Below, piece after piece: positions 1 to 7,697 of a stretch of 23,692 nt of DNA. The notes below the pieces were generated by a model. It ran no database searches and had not been told where the DNA came from. It worked only from the letters and a program-made list of their open reading frames with translations. The stretch's first letter is position 1. Every line of letters starts with the position of its first letter. Position numbers and translations under genes: made by a program. The stretch comes from DATEOR01 sp035273885. Lineage in GTDB: Bacteria; Actinomycetota; Thermoleophilia; Gaiellales; Gaiellaceae. The DNA lies in contig DATEOR010000005.1 in NCBI GenBank assembly GCA_035273885.1, positions 1 to 23,692 on the forward strand, written 5' to 3'.

Positions 1-4
1 CCGG

Positions 5-1612
5 ATGGAGATCAGAAAGCTCCTCGTAGCCAACCGCGGCGAGATCGCCGCGCGGATCTTTCGAACCTGCGGCCGCCTCGGGATCGCGACGGTGGCCGTG
101 GCCGCGCGCGACGATGCAGGCGCATTCCACACGCGCCGCGCCGCCGAGACGGTGGAGGTGCCCGGCTATCTCGACAGCGAAGGCCTCGTCGCCGCAGCGA
201 GGCAAGCCGGCGCCGACGCGGTTCACCCCGGCTACGGGTTCCTCGCCGAGAACGCCGACTTCGCCGCCGCGATCATCGCCGCCGGTCTTCGTTTCGTGGG
301 CCCGTCACCCGAGGCGATCCGCGCGTCCGGAGACAAGCTCGAGGCGAAACGGCTCGCGGCGGAGGCGGGCGTTCCGGTCGTGCCGAGCGGCGACCCGGAG
401 GAGATCGGCTTCCCGCTGATGGTCAAGGCGGCCGCCGGTGGAGGCGGCCGCGGCATGCGTCTCGTCCGCTCTCCGAACGAGCTCGAGGAGGCCCTGGAAG
501 CCGCGCGTCGCGAGGCCGCGTCGGGGTTCGCCGACGACCGCGTCTTCTGCGAGCGCTACGTCGAGCGCCCTCGCCACGTGGAGATCCAACTTCTCGCCGA
601 CTCGCAAGGGACCACGCTTCACCTCGGCGAGCGCGACTGCTCGGTGCAGCGCCGCCACCAGAAGATTCTCGAGGAGAGCCCGTCGCCCGCGGTCGGGCCC
701 GACCTTCGCGCGGAGATGGGCGAGGCCGCCGTCGCCTTCGCACGCGCCGTGGGCTACGAGAGTGCGGGCACGGCCGAGTTCATGCTCGCGGGCGGCGAGT
801 TCTTCTTCCTCGAGCTCAACGCGCGCATCCAGGTCGAGCACCCGGTCACCGAGCTCGTCACAGGCTTGGATCTCATCGAGCAGCAGCTCCGCATCGCGTC
901 GGGCGAGTCGCTGGAGATCGAGGCGCGCGAGCCGGAGGGGCACGCGATCGAGGCGCGCCTCTACGCGGAGGGCCCGCGCACCTTCCTCCCCCGCACCGGC
1001 ACGATCACACGTCTGCGGCTCCCCGCAGGGATCCGCGTCGACCAGGGCGTGGAGGAGGGCGACGAGATCCCGGTTGCCTACGACCCGCTCATTGCGAAGC
1101 TGATCGCCCACGAGGAGACGCGCGAGGAAGCGCTTGCCGCGCTGGCGGCCGCGCTGCGCGAAACGGAGGTTCGCGGTGTCGAGACGAACCTTCCCTTCCT
1201 CCGCTGGCTCGTCGGCCACCCCGAGCTTCGCGCCGGCGAGGCGACGACCGCCTTCCTCGACGAGAACCCGCCGCTCTCCCGCCCCCGCCGCATCTCGCGC
1301 CCCTGGCACGGCTCGTGGCGCCTCAACGGGCCCGCCCCGCCGCGCGCGGCGCCGCCCACCGTGGAGGCAACCGTGCGCGGGGACGCGGCGGGCGGTCAGA
1401 GCACGCTCACCGCTCCCATGCCCGGCGTCGTCATCCGCGTGCTCGCCTCGGAGGGAGACCGGGTGGAGCCGCGCCAGCCGCTCGTCGTCCTCGAGGCGAT
1501 GAAGATGGAGACGCCCCTCGTCTCTCCCTACGAAGCCGTCGTGCGCAAGGTGCACGTGGCCGAGGGCGAGCGCGTCGACGGGGGCGCCCTCCTCGTGGAG
1601 CTCGAGGAATGA
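5..1612 (+). CDS. Acyl-CoA carboxylase alpha subunit (biotin carboxylase fused to BCCP)
   Basis: This is the biotin-charging subunit of an acetyl-/propionyl-CoA carboxylase: it carboxylates biotin with ATP and bicarbonate for a separate carboxyltransferase. The 535-residue protein opens with the biotin-carboxylase N-domain (KLLVANRGEIAARI). An ATP-grasp domain follows, with the glycine loop at about residues 141-150 (KAAAGGGGRG), GERDCSVQRRHQK, and ELNARIQVEHPVTE, which forms the active site. After a short Pro/Ala linker (about 440-460) comes a biotinyl domain with EAMKMET, so the biotinylated lysine is Lys500. The length is slightly short for actinobacterial alpha chains (about 590-660), mainly because the linker is short. 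The ATG lies at the window edge, so its ribosome site cannot be judged. The carboxyltransferase is not in the window and may lie upstream. The stop overlaps the pdxH start (ATGA). Substrate specificity cannot be read from this subunit. Confidence 0.95.
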   Translation: MEIRKLLVANRGEIAARIFRTCGRLGIATVAVAARDDAGAFHTRRAAETVEVPGYLDSEGLVAAARQAGADAVHPGYGFLAENADFAAAIIAAGLRFVGPSPEAIRASGDKLEAKRLAAEAGVPVVPSGDPEEIGFPLMVKAAAGGGGRGMRLVRSPNELEEALEAARREAASGFADDRVFCERYVERPRHVEIQLLADSQGTTLHLGERDCSVQRRHQKILEESPSPAVGPDLRAEMGEAAVAFARAVGYESAGTAEFMLAGGEFFFLELNARIQVEHPVTELVTGLDLIEQQLRIASGESLEIEAREPEGHAIEARLYAEGPRTFLPRTGTITRLRLPAGIRVDQGVEEGDEIPVAYDPLIAKLIAHEETREEALAALAAALRETEVRGVETNLPFLRWLVGHPELRAGEATTAFLDENPPLSRPRRISRPWHGSWRLNGPAPPRAAPPTVEATVRGDAAGGQSTLTAPMPGVVIRVLASEGDRVEPRQPLVVLEAMKMETPLVSPYEAVVRKVHVAEGERVDGGALLVELEE

Positions 1613-2187
1613 CGGATCCGCTCGCACGATTCAGGGAGTGGCAGGGGGAGGCCGCGGCCGCAGGCGTGACCTTGCCCGAGGCAATGACGCTCGCAACCGC
1701 CGACGAGGCCGGCCGGCCCTCCGCCCGCACCGTCCTCCTCAAAGGGGTGGACGAGCGCGGCTTCGTCTTCTTCACGAACTACGCAAGCCGCAAAGGCCGC
1801 CAACTCGCCGCCAACCCTCACGCCGCGCTCACCTTCCTCTGGCACACGGAGCCCCGGCGGCAGGTGCTGGTGACGGGCACCGTCGAGAAGGTGCCGCGGG
1901 CCGAGTCCGAGGCCTACTTCGCGACGCGTGACGCAGGCAGCCGCCTGGGCGCGTGGGCGTCCCGCCAAAGCTCTCCGCTCGGGAGCAAGGCCGAGCTCGA
2001 CGCCGCCTTCGCCGCGGCCGAGGCCCGGTTCGGAGACGACGTACCGCTGCCCGACTGGTGGGGCGGTTACGTGCTCCGCCCGGAGACGATCGAGTTCTGG
2101 GAGAGCCGTCCCAACCGGCTGCACGAGCGCGTTCGCTACAGCCGCACGGCCGACGGCTCCTGGGAGGCAACGCTGCTCTCGCCTTGA
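1609..2187 (+). CDS. pdxH: Pyridoxamine/pyridoxine 5'-phosphate oxidase
   Basis: PdxH is the FMN enzyme that oxidises pyridoxine or pyridoxamine phosphate to the cofactor PLP in the cytoplasm. The start is the ATG overlapping the stop of the carboxylase gene by 4 nt, giving 192 residues, close to the family norm (200-220). Visible family motifs are RTVLLKG at residues 40-46 followed by GFVFFTNYASRKGRQL (FMN and phosphate contacts), the flavin-proximal RQVLVTGTVEKV strand, and the C-terminal IEFWESRPNRLHER segment, whose RLHER (170-174) is the PLP-binding signature. The reading frame is open further upstream inside the carboxylase gene, but family length and the ATGA coupling argue for this start. 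Several enzymes in the window use PLP (IlvA, HisC-like). Confidence 0.95.
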   Translation: MTDPLARFREWQGEAAAAGVTLPEAMTLATADEAGRPSARTVLLKGVDERGFVFFTNYASRKGRQLAANPHAALTFLWHTEPRRQVLVTGTVEKVPRAESEAYFATRDAGSRLGAWASRQSSPLGSKAELDAAFAAAEARFGDDVPLPDWWGGYVLRPETIEFWESRPNRLHERVRYSRTADGSWEATLLSP

Positions 2188-2243
2188 TGTTTCCGCGGAT
2201 CCACGGCGGGTAGCCGCCCGGAGAAACCATCCGAGGGGGATTC

Positions 2244-2831
2244 ATGGCGAACCAACTACAAGGGAAGAAGGTCGCGTTCCTCGCTGCCGACGGCGTCGAG
2301 CAGATCGAGCTCACCGAGCCGTGGAAGGCAATACAGGACGCCGGCGGCGAGCCGGAACTCGTCTCCATCGCGTCCGGCGAGATCCAGGCCTTCAACCACC
2401 TCGAGCAGGGCGACACGTTCACTGTGGACACGGAGGTCGCCCAGGCCGATGCGGCCGACTACGACGCCCTCGTCCTGCCCGGCGGGGTCGCCAACCCCGA
2501 CTTCCTGCGCGGCGACGAGAACGCCGTCGGCTTAGTACGCGACTTCTTCGAGCAGGGCAAGCCGGTCGGCGTCATCTGCCATGGGCCGTGGACGATCGTC
2601 GAGGCCGGAGTCGTGAAGGGCCGCACGATCACGTCGTGGCCGACCCTCCGCACCGACATCCTGAACGCGGGCGGCAATTGGGTCGACGAGGAAGTCTGCG
2701 TGGACGCGGGGCTCGTCTCGAGCCGCAAGCCCGACGATCTGCCTGCCTTCTGCGCCAAGATCGTCGAGGAGTTCGGCGAGGGCGAGCACGCCGGCCAGGC
2801 GGAGAAGACCGCGCAGTCGGTCGGCCGCTAG
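2244..2831 (+). CDS. PfpI/DJ-1 family protein (class I glutamine amidotransferase-like)
   Basis: The 195-residue protein is a DJ-1/PfpI superfamily member. It starts with a Rossmann-like strand (KKVAFLAADGVEQIEL) carrying the conserved acidic residue near Glu19. The nucleophile elbow is VICHGPW, with Cys112-His113. LVLPGG (77-81) is typical of PfpI. Members are described as proteases, chaperones or deglycases acting on glyoxal-damaged amino groups; the sequence alone does not decide which. The ATG has a good ribosome site (GAGGGGGA, ending 2 nt before it). The gene lies 56 bp after pdxH in the same direction and may be co-transcribed. Its stop codon shares a CTAG with the stop of the convergent SCP2 gene, so no terminator fits between them. 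Confidence 0.9.
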   Translation: MANQLQGKKVAFLAADGVEQIELTEPWKAIQDAGGEPELVSIASGEIQAFNHLEQGDTFTVDTEVAQADAADYDALVLPGGVANPDFLRGDENAVGLVRDFFEQGKPVGVICHGPWTIVEAGVVKGRTITSWPTLRTDILNAGGNWVDEEVCVDAGLVSSRKPDDLPAFCAKIVEEFGEGEHAGQAEKTAQSVGR

Positions 2832-3142
2832 CCCACGAGGTCGCGCAACCGAAGAGCGAGCCCCAGGTCGCCTTCGACCCGGATTTTTCCGGTCATGAAG
2901 GCGCCCATGGGGTTCTGCTCGTTCCTGACCACGGCCAGAAAGGTCTGCTCGTCGGTGGCGATGACACAGTCGGCCGGCTCCTGGGACTCCGAGACCGCGA
3001 CGGCGCCGTTGTCGACGTCCACGTGCCAGCTTCCCCTCTCCGCGATGTCGAAGCGGTAGGAGGCGCTCAGGTCGCCGGCGCGCGCGGGGTCGGCCCGCAT
3101 CGCCAGGTCGTCGAAGAACTCCTGTGCGGATTCGTACCTCAC
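2828..3142 (-). CDS. SCP2 sterol-carrier domain protein
   Basis: This 104-residue protein consists of little more than an SCP2 (sterol carrier protein 2-like) domain, which forms a hydrophobic cavity for acyl chains or other lipids. The diagnostic C-terminal stretch is present: VVRNEQNPMGAFMTGKIRVEGDLGLALRL (residues 71-99), as is the two-strand motif GSWHVDVDNGAVAV. I chose the GTG at 3142 because it overlaps the TGA of the upstream MFS gene (GTGA), and the domain starts directly after it (YESAQEFFDDL). The frame stays open far upstream, but that stretch is antisense or shadow sequence. Co-translation with the transporter suggests a shared hydrophobic substrate, which is inference. The ligand is unknown. 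Confidence 0.88.
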   Translation of the reverse strand: MRYESAQEFFDDLAMRADPARAGDLSASYRFDIAERGSWHVDVDNGAVAVSESQEPADCVIATDEQTFLAVVRNEQNPMGAFMTGKIRVEGDLGLALRLRDLVG

Positions 3143-4323
3143 AGCGTCGCGGACGCGGGCTCCGGCTCCCGCCCGACGATGCGACGGCCCGGGGCGGGCG
3201 GAAGCAGGAAGGTGACCGCGAGCGCGAGCGCGGGGCCGACGGCCGTGGCCAGCACCGCAGCCTCGAGGTCGACGGTGTCCGCGAGGGCGCCGAGCACGAG
3301 CGCGGCGACACCGCCGAGGCCGATAGCAAGCCCGATGGAGAGTCCGGAGGCCATGCCGACGCGGCCGGGCATGTACTCCTGGCTCATGACGAGGCTGACA
3401 CCGAAGGTTCCGATGACACAGGCGCCCGAGAGCGTAACCGCGAAAACGCCGATCGGCCCGCCGACCAGCACGTAGACGAGGATGAGCGGCGTCGCAGCGA
3501 GGAAGCTCCCGCGCAGCACCGGCCGCCGTCCGAAGCGGTCGGCCAGTGGGCCGCCGGCGAGCGTGCCTACCGCCCCCGCGAAGAGAAAGAGCGCGAGCAC
3601 GAACGTGCCGTACGCCTCGCCGTGGCCGTTGTGGATCTCCCAAAGCGGGATGAAGGTGAAGAGGCCCATGTGCGCGACGCTTCGCAAGCCGACGACGAAG
3701 AGGAGCAGGACGAGCCCGCGGGTCTCCGTCTTGGCGGCCAGTTCCCGCTGCACGCGCGGCGACTCGGCCGGTACGAAGGTCGATAGGTAGCGGAGCATGA
3801 AGACGAGCCCGGTGGCGACGGCGAGGCCCGGTAGCGCGATGAGCAGCCCACCATCAAGGCCGAAGGCGAGGATGAGCGCCGAGGCGTACACGGGCCCGAG
3901 CGCGAAGCCGATGTTCCCGCCCACCGAGAAGAACGACATCCCGCTCGCACGCCGCGAACCGCTCGCGTAGTTCGCGAACTTCGATCCTTCGGGGTGGTAG
4001 GCGGCGACGCCGATGCCTGCAGCGAGGACCGCGATGAAGATGAGCGGGTAGGACGGTGCCGCGGCGGCAAGCGCCATCCCGACGCCCGCAAGAGCCACCC
4101 CGGCCGGGAGCAACCAGAGGGCGCCCCGCACGTCCGACCAGAGCCCGAAGAGCGGCTGGATCAGCGAGGAGCTGATCGTGGCGGCGAGGACGAGAGCCGA
4201 GGCAGCGGTGTAGGAGAGGTCGAACTCGGTCTTCAGAAACGGCAGCAGCGCGGGCAGGGACCCCTGCGCGAGGTCCGTTGCAAGATGACCGGACGAAAGC
4301 GCGGCCATCGCCTTTCTGTCCAC
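3139..4323 (-). CDS. MFS transporter, fosmidomycin-resistance (Fsr)-like
   Basis: This is a 12-helix major facilitator exporter of about 394 residues in the inner membrane. It resembles fosmidomycin-resistance protein Fsr. The N-terminus reads GHLATDLAQGSLPALLPFLKTEFDLSY, followed by SSSLIQPLFGLWSDV and the Fsr-type motif YHPEGSKFANYASGSRRASGMSFFSVGGNIGFALGP. The cytoplasmic loop motif GGPLADRFGRRPVL starts the second half. I start it at GTG 4323 (VDRKAMAALSSGHL), which places the first helix as in homologues. ATG 4308 is an alternative, preceded by AGAAAGG but close to it. Starts further upstream (to 4398) would overlap the preceding small gene and add a non-homologous basic tail. It overlaps the SCP2 gene by 4 nt. 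The physiological substrate is unknown. Confidence 0.9.
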   Translation of the reverse strand: MDRKAMAALSSGHLATDLAQGSLPALLPFLKTEFDLSYTAASALVLAATISSSLIQPLFGLWSDVRGALWLLPAGVALAGVGMALAAAAPSYPLIFIAVLAAGIGVAAYHPEGSKFANYASGSRRASGMSFFSVGGNIGFALGPVYASALILAFGLDGGLLIALPGLAVATGLVFMLRYLSTFVPAESPRVQRELAAKTETRGLVLLLFVVGLRSVAHMGLFTFIPLWEIHNGHGEAYGTFVLALFLFAGAVGTLAGGPLADRFGRRPVLRGSFLAATPLILVYVLVGGPIGVFAVTLSGACVIGTFGVSLVMSQEYMPGRVGMASGLSIGLAIGLGGVAALVLGALADTVDLEAAVLATAVGPALALAVTFLLPPAPGRRIVGREPEPASATL

Positions 4324-4352
4324 CCCGCGCACCGGCGCGAGGATACCCACGC

Positions 4353-4571
4353 TTAGGCGGACGCGTACCGCGCGATCAGCGCGTAGGAGAGCTCCCACTG
4401 GGTGCGCACGATCTCGCGGCGGTTGCGCTCGAGCGCGAGCGGCGACGCGGCAGCGTGGAGCTCTTCCCGCTCACGCAGAAGCCCTCCGAGGTGATTCTGG
4501 AGGGCTTCTACCGGGAGAGGGTTTCGCCCGCGAGGGGAGGGTGCGGGCGGAGAGGGTAGAGCTGCGCTCAT
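4353..4571 (-). CDS. Small conserved-looking protein, function unknown
   Basis: This is a 72-residue ORF ahead of the MFS gene. Its C-terminal part (EALQNHLGGLLREREELHAAASPLALERNRREIVRTQWELSYALIARYASA) is a charged, strongly helical segment, as in many short actinobacterial proteins. The first 20 residues are Pro/Ser/Arg-rich and coded by repeat-like DNA. The ATG has a credible ribosome site, GAGAGGG, 8-9 nt upstream, which supports translation. It has no Cys motif, signal peptide or membrane segment. An 11-bp perfect inverted repeat lies inside its coding region. I recognise no domain. The gene is probably expressed together with the transporter, starting about 30 bp after this stop. Confidence 0.55.
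   Translation of the reverse strand: MSAALPSPPAPSPRGRNPLPVEALQNHLGGLLREREELHAAASPLALERNRREIVRTQWELSYALIARYASA
4477..4509. repeat. Perfect 11-bp inverted repeat, 11-nt loop
   Basis: The arms AGAAGCCCTCC (4477-4487) and GGAGGGCTTCT (4499-4509) are exact reverse complements separated by 11 nt. The repeat lies inside the small gene on the minus strand. It has no following T-run on either strand, so it does not look like an intrinsic terminator. In RNA it would form a strong hairpin. Confidence 0.8.
4514..4557. repeat. Inverted repeat flanked by GGAGAGGGT direct repeats
   Basis: CGCCCGC (4525-4531) and GCGGGCG (4543-4549) form a 7-bp stem with an 11-nt loop. Direct repeats of GGAGAGGGT flank it at 4514-4522 and 4549-4557. 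It lies in the low-complexity 5' part of the small minus-strand gene. Confidence 0.65.
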
Positions 4572-4592
4572 TGCGCATCCCTCTCATCGACC

Positions 4593-4617
4593 TGAGGGAT
4601 TTCTTCGATATCCCTCA
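4593..4617. promoter_or_regulatory. Palindromic operator candidate between divergent genes
   Basis: TGAGGGAT (4593-4600) and ATCCCTCA (4610-4617) form a perfect 8-bp inverted repeat with a 9-nt spacer. A third half-site, ATCCCTC, lies at 4577-4583. The group sits between the small-gene/MFS transcription unit and pepA, where a dimeric regulator could control one or both. No regulator gene is adjacent, so its function is inferred from position and symmetry only. Confidence 0.45.
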
Positions 4618-4647
4618 TTCGAGGAACAAGGTACGAACCTGTTCGGA

Positions 4648-4653
4648 TAGCAT
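4648..4653 (+). promoter_or_regulatory. Putative -10 box (TAGCAT) of pepA
   Basis: TAGCAT ends 12 nt before the pepA ATG, and the stretch between them has no Shine-Dalgarno sequence. The context CGGATAGCATCC closely matches CCGATAGCATCC upstream of the DUF4242 gene. A start of transcription about 7 nt downstream would leave a leader of only a few nucleotides. No clear -35 box is visible. Confidence 0.5.
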
Positions 4654-4665
4654 CCCCGCGCGCCC

Positions 4666-6150
4666 ATGGAGATCGACGTCGTCGAAGGCTCGCCGGCGGA
4701 GGTCGCCGCGGACGTCCTGGCTTTCGCCGTCCCGGAGCCAACCGAGCTCCCGCCGGCGGGCCAAGAGCTCGACCGCTTGGTCGACGGGGGGATTCAGCAC
4801 CTGATCGAGGACGGGGAGCTCAAGGGCGAACGCGGCCGAGTCACCCTCCTGCACACGCGAAACGCGCTCAAAGCCCACCGGCTCGCAGTCGGCGGCATCG
4901 GCGCGGACGGAGACTCGGACAGCCTGCGCACGGCGGCTTCTGCTGTCGCCCGGCGCGCAAGCGAGCTGGGCGGGAAGACCGTCGCGTGGATCCTGAGCGA
5001 GAACGGCCTCCCGGCGGCGGAGCAGGCGCGCGCCGTGGTCGACGGCATGGCGCTCGGCCCCTACGACGCCGGGATCTGGAAGACGAAGGACGAACACGCG
5101 GCGGTCGAACGACTGGTTCTCTGCGGCCCCGGCGCTGGCGGGGTCGCCGACGAGGCGCAGCGCGCGAATGTCATCGCTTCCTGGACGAACCGCTGCCGCG
5201 ATCTCGTGAATGCGCCGCCGAACGTCTGCACCCCGACCACTCTGGCCGAGTTCGCCGAGGACGCCGCGAGCCGCTTCGAGCCCATGAGCTTCTCCGCGCT
5301 CGGCCCCGACGAGATCCGCGAGGCTGGGATGGGTGCCTTCACCGCAGTCAGCCAGGGGAGCGAGAATCCGCCGCGCCTCATCACGCTTTCGTACGAGCCT
5401 CCCGCGGCGACACAGGGCGACGTGGTCCTCGGCTTCGTCGGGAAGGCGATCACGTTCGACTCGGGCGGCCTGTCCCTCAAGCCCGCCGACCGCATGGAGG
5501 AGATGAAGACGGACATGGGCGGGGGTGGCGCCGTCCTGGCCGCGATGGGGGCGATCGCCGAGCTCGCACTCCCGGTGAAGGTCCTGGCCGTGGTGCCCTC
5601 GTGCGAGAACATGCCCGGCGGCGGCTCGTACCGGCCCGGTGACATCATCACCGCGCTGAACGGCAAGACCATCGAGGTCACCAACACGGATGCGGAAGGG
5701 CGGCTGATTCTCGCGGACGCCCTCACTCATGCGCGGCGAAACGGCGCGACGCACATCCTCGACCTGGCCACGCTCACCGGCGCCATCGTCATCGCGATGG
5801 GCGACTACTACGCAGGCCTCTTCGCCAACGACGATGCCTGGGCGCAGGAGATTCGCGCCGCCGCCGAGGAGAGCGGCGACCACGCCTGGATCATGCCCCT
5901 GCACGAGACCTACCGGCGCTTCATCGAGTCGCCGTACGCCGACATGAAGAACTCCTCCGAATACCGGCAGGCCTCGCCGATCCTCGCCGCCCGCTTCCTG
6001 CAGGAGTTCGTGGGCGAGGGCCCGTGGGCCCACCTCGACATCGCGGGCACGGCTTACCTCGAGCGGTCGCGCGATGACTACTACGGCGCCCCCGGCGCCA
6101 CCGGGTACGGCGTGCGGCTCCTCGCGGAGCTAGCCCGCCGCTTCTCTTAG
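4666..6150 (+). CDS. pepA: Leucyl aminopeptidase (M17 family)
   Basis: This is a cytosolic two-metal aminopeptidase that removes N-terminal residues from peptides, usually as a homohexamer. It has 494 residues, the normal length. The weakly conserved N-terminal macro-like domain runs to about 165, and the catalytic domain follows. Both active-site signatures are intact: VGKAITFDSGGLSLKP (Lys260, Asp265, Lys272), MKTDMGGGGAV (Asp283) and NTDAEGRL (Asp342, Glu344, Arg346). The ATG at 4666 has no ribosome site but follows a -10-like TAGCAT by 12 nt, suggesting a nearly leaderless mRNA. The downstream acyl-CoA dehydrogenase starts on the last base of this stop codon, so the two are one transcription unit. 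Confidence 0.96.
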   Translation: MEIDVVEGSPAEVAADVLAFAVPEPTELPPAGQELDRLVDGGIQHLIEDGELKGERGRVTLLHTRNALKAHRLAVGGIGADGDSDSLRTAASAVARRASELGGKTVAWILSENGLPAAEQARAVVDGMALGPYDAGIWKTKDEHAAVERLVLCGPGAGGVADEAQRANVIASWTNRCRDLVNAPPNVCTPTTLAEFAEDAASRFEPMSFSALGPDEIREAGMGAFTAVSQGSENPPRLITLSYEPPAATQGDVVLGFVGKAITFDSGGLSLKPADRMEEMKTDMGGGGAVLAAMGAIAELALPVKVLAVVPSCENMPGGGSYRPGDIITALNGKTIEVTNTDAEGRLILADALTHARRNGATHILDLATLTGAIVIAMGDYYAGLFANDDAWAQEIRAAAEESGDHAWIMPLHETYRRFIESPYADMKNSSEYRQASPILAARFLQEFVGEGPWAHLDIAGTAYLERSRDDYYGAPGATGYGVRLLAELARRFS

Positions 6151-7283
6151 TGGACTTCGACCTCTCCGACGACCACCAGCTGCTACGGCAGACGGTTCGC
6201 GACTTCGCGGAGGAGCGCATCGCGCCCGTCGCCGAGGAGCTCGATCGCGAGCACCGCTTTCCTCATGACATCGTCGCAGCGCTCGCCGAGCTGGGGCTCA
6301 TGGGCATCCCGATTCCCGAGGAGCACGGAGGCGGAGGCGGCGACACGCTCGCCTACGCCGTCGCGATCGAGGAGCTGACGCGCATCGACTCGTCCATTGC
6401 GATCACCGTCGCGGCGCACACCTCACTCGGGACGATGCCGATCTTCCTGTTCGGCTCCGACGAGCAGAAGGCTCGGTGGCTCCCGGATCTCGCTTCGGGT
6501 CGCCGACTCGCCGCGTTCGGGCTGACTGAGCCAGAAGCCGGATCGGACGCCGGGGCGACGCGCACGTCGGCGGAGCTTCGCGACAGGAGCTGGGTCGTGA
6601 ACGGGTCGAAGATCTTCATCACGAACGCGGGCACCGACGTGACGGCGCTCGTGACGATCACGGCGCGGACGGGCGACGACGAGATCTCCAACATCGTCGT
6701 CCCGAACGGCACCGAGGGGTACGAGATCTCCGCGCCGATGCGGAAGATGGGCTGGCGCGCATCGGACACGCGCGAGCTGTCGTTCCGCGACTGCGCTGTT
6801 CCCGAGGATCACCTCCTCGGCGAGCGTGGCGCGGGCCTGCGTCAGTTCCTGGAGATCCTCGACGGCGGCCGGATCTCGGTGGCGGCGATGGGTCTCGGGC
6901 TCGCGCAGGGCGCATTCGACCTGGCCTCGGCCTACGCCCGGGAGCGGAAGCAATTCGGGCAGCCGATCGGCAAGTTCCAGGCGATCCAGTTCCAGCTCGC
7001 CGACATGACGACCGAGATCGAGGCCGGACGAAACCTCGTCTACAAGGCGGCGTGGCTCAAGGATCGGGGGCGGCCGTTCGCGCAGGCCGCGGCGATCGCG
7101 AAGCTCTACACGGGCGAACTGGCGAACCGGGTCGTCAACGCGGCCGTCCAGATCCACGGCGGCTACGGGTTCATGGACGAGTACGCGGTCTCGCGGCTCT
7201 ACCGCGACCAGAAGGTTCTGGAGATCGGCGAGGGCACGAACGAGATCCAGCGCCTCGTGATCGCACGCGGGCTCGGCTTTTAG
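6150..7283 (+). CDS. Acyl-CoA dehydrogenase (short-chain/butyryl type)
   Basis: This FAD enzyme performs the first step of acyl-CoA beta-oxidation or a branched-chain equivalent, passing electrons to ETF. The 377 residues match the family length. The N-terminal helical domain begins FDLSDDHQLLRQTVRDFAEERIAPVAEELD. The middle beta domain has FGLTEPEAGSDAGATRTSA and the C-terminal domain has ARERKQFGQPIGKFQAIQFQLADM. The C-terminus VLEIGEGTNEIQRLVIARGLGF places the catalytic base at Glu361, as in short-chain and butyryl-CoA dehydrogenases. The start is GTG overlapping the pepA TAG by one base (TAGTG), and the N-terminus aligns there. The acyl chain preferred cannot be told from the sequence. 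The meaB-ilvA operon elsewhere in the window also belongs to acyl-CoA metabolism. Confidence 0.95.
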   Translation: MDFDLSDDHQLLRQTVRDFAEERIAPVAEELDREHRFPHDIVAALAELGLMGIPIPEEHGGGGGDTLAYAVAIEELTRIDSSIAITVAAHTSLGTMPIFLFGSDEQKARWLPDLASGRRLAAFGLTEPEAGSDAGATRTSAELRDRSWVVNGSKIFITNAGTDVTALVTITARTGDDEISNIVVPNGTEGYEISAPMRKMGWRASDTRELSFRDCAVPEDHLLGERGAGLRQFLEILDGGRISVAAMGLGLAQGAFDLASAYARERKQFGQPIGKFQAIQFQLADMTTEIEAGRNLVYKAAWLKDRGRPFAQAAAIAKLYTGELANRVVNAAVQIHGGYGFMDEYAVSRLYRDQKVLEIGEGTNEIQRLVIARGLGF

Positions 7284-7298
7284 TTGGGGCCACCCCAA
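7284..7298. repeat. Short hairpin after the acyl-CoA dehydrogenase gene
   Basis: TTGGGG and CCCCAA form a 6-bp stem with a 3-nt loop directly after the stop codon. No T-run follows, so it is at best a weak transcription-end or mRNA-stabilising hairpin. Confidence 0.35.
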
Positions 7299-7389
7299 AC
7301 CACCACCCGCTTTCCAGCGTACTCCGCAAATACGCAAGCGTGGCGCGCCCAATGTGCAAGGACGCGACGAAGGCGAGGCGAGATGTGCC

Positions 7390-7417
7390 TTGCCGAAACG
7401 CGGCGCTCCGATAGCAT
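7390..7417 (+). promoter_or_regulatory. Promoter of the DUF4242 gene
   Basis: TTGCCG (7390-7395) and TAGCAT (7412-7417), separated by 16 bp, fit a housekeeping sigma promoter. The -10 context is nearly identical to that of pepA. The -10 box ends 28 nt before the ATG, leaving a short leader with a strong ribosome site (AGGGAGGT, 7433-7440). The rest of the 162-bp gap upstream shows only the short hairpin after the dehydrogenase gene. Confidence 0.6.
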
Positions 7418-7445
7418 CCGCGCGTCTCTTCTAGGGAGGTAGCAC

Positions 7446-7697
7446 ATGCCGCTTTTCATGGACGTACACAACATGGACGGAGGCGTCTCCTGCGACGCCG
7501 TTCGCGACGCTCACGCCAAGGACGTCGCCATTCAGGGTGACCACGGCGTCAACTACAAGAGTTACTGGGTGAGCGAGGCCGAGGGCAAGATCTTCTGCCT
7601 CGTCGAGGCTCCCGACGCCGAGACCGCCGCGCGCGTCCACCGCGACGCCCACGGCCTCGAGGCGGACGAGATCTACGAGGTCATCGAGGGCTCGTAG
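7446..7697 (+). CDS. DUF4242 (SCO4226-like) small protein
   Basis: The 83-residue protein belongs to the DUF4242 family, whose Streptomyces member SCO4226 is described as a nickel-binding protein with a ferredoxin-like fold. Recognisable features are the N-terminal MPLFMDVHNMDGGVS, the KSYWVSEAEGKIFCLVEAPDAETAARVHRDAHGLEADEIYEV core and the conserved His/Cys residues in it. It has its own promoter and a very strong ribosome site (AGGGAGGT with 5-nt spacing), so it is likely highly expressed. Its actual role, in metal handling or otherwise, is not established for this sequence. Its stop lies directly before the DUF72 coding region. Confidence 0.88.
   Translation: MPLFMDVHNMDGGVSCDAVRDAHAKDVAIQGDHGVNYKSYWVSEAEGKIFCLVEAPDAETAARVHRDAHGLEADEIYEVIEGS

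Noticed and set aside
4324..4398. N-terminal extension of the Fsr-like MFS gene
   Set aside because: It would overlap the preceding small gene and adds a basic stretch not expected before the first MFS helix.
4477..4509. Inverted repeat as a rho-independent terminator
   Set aside because: The stem is strong but neither strand has a T-run after it, and it lies within an apparently translated small gene.
4615..6033. Long minus-strand open frame opposite pepA
   Set aside because: It overlaps the intact M17 aminopeptidase with all catalytic motifs, and its own translation has no recognisable domain.
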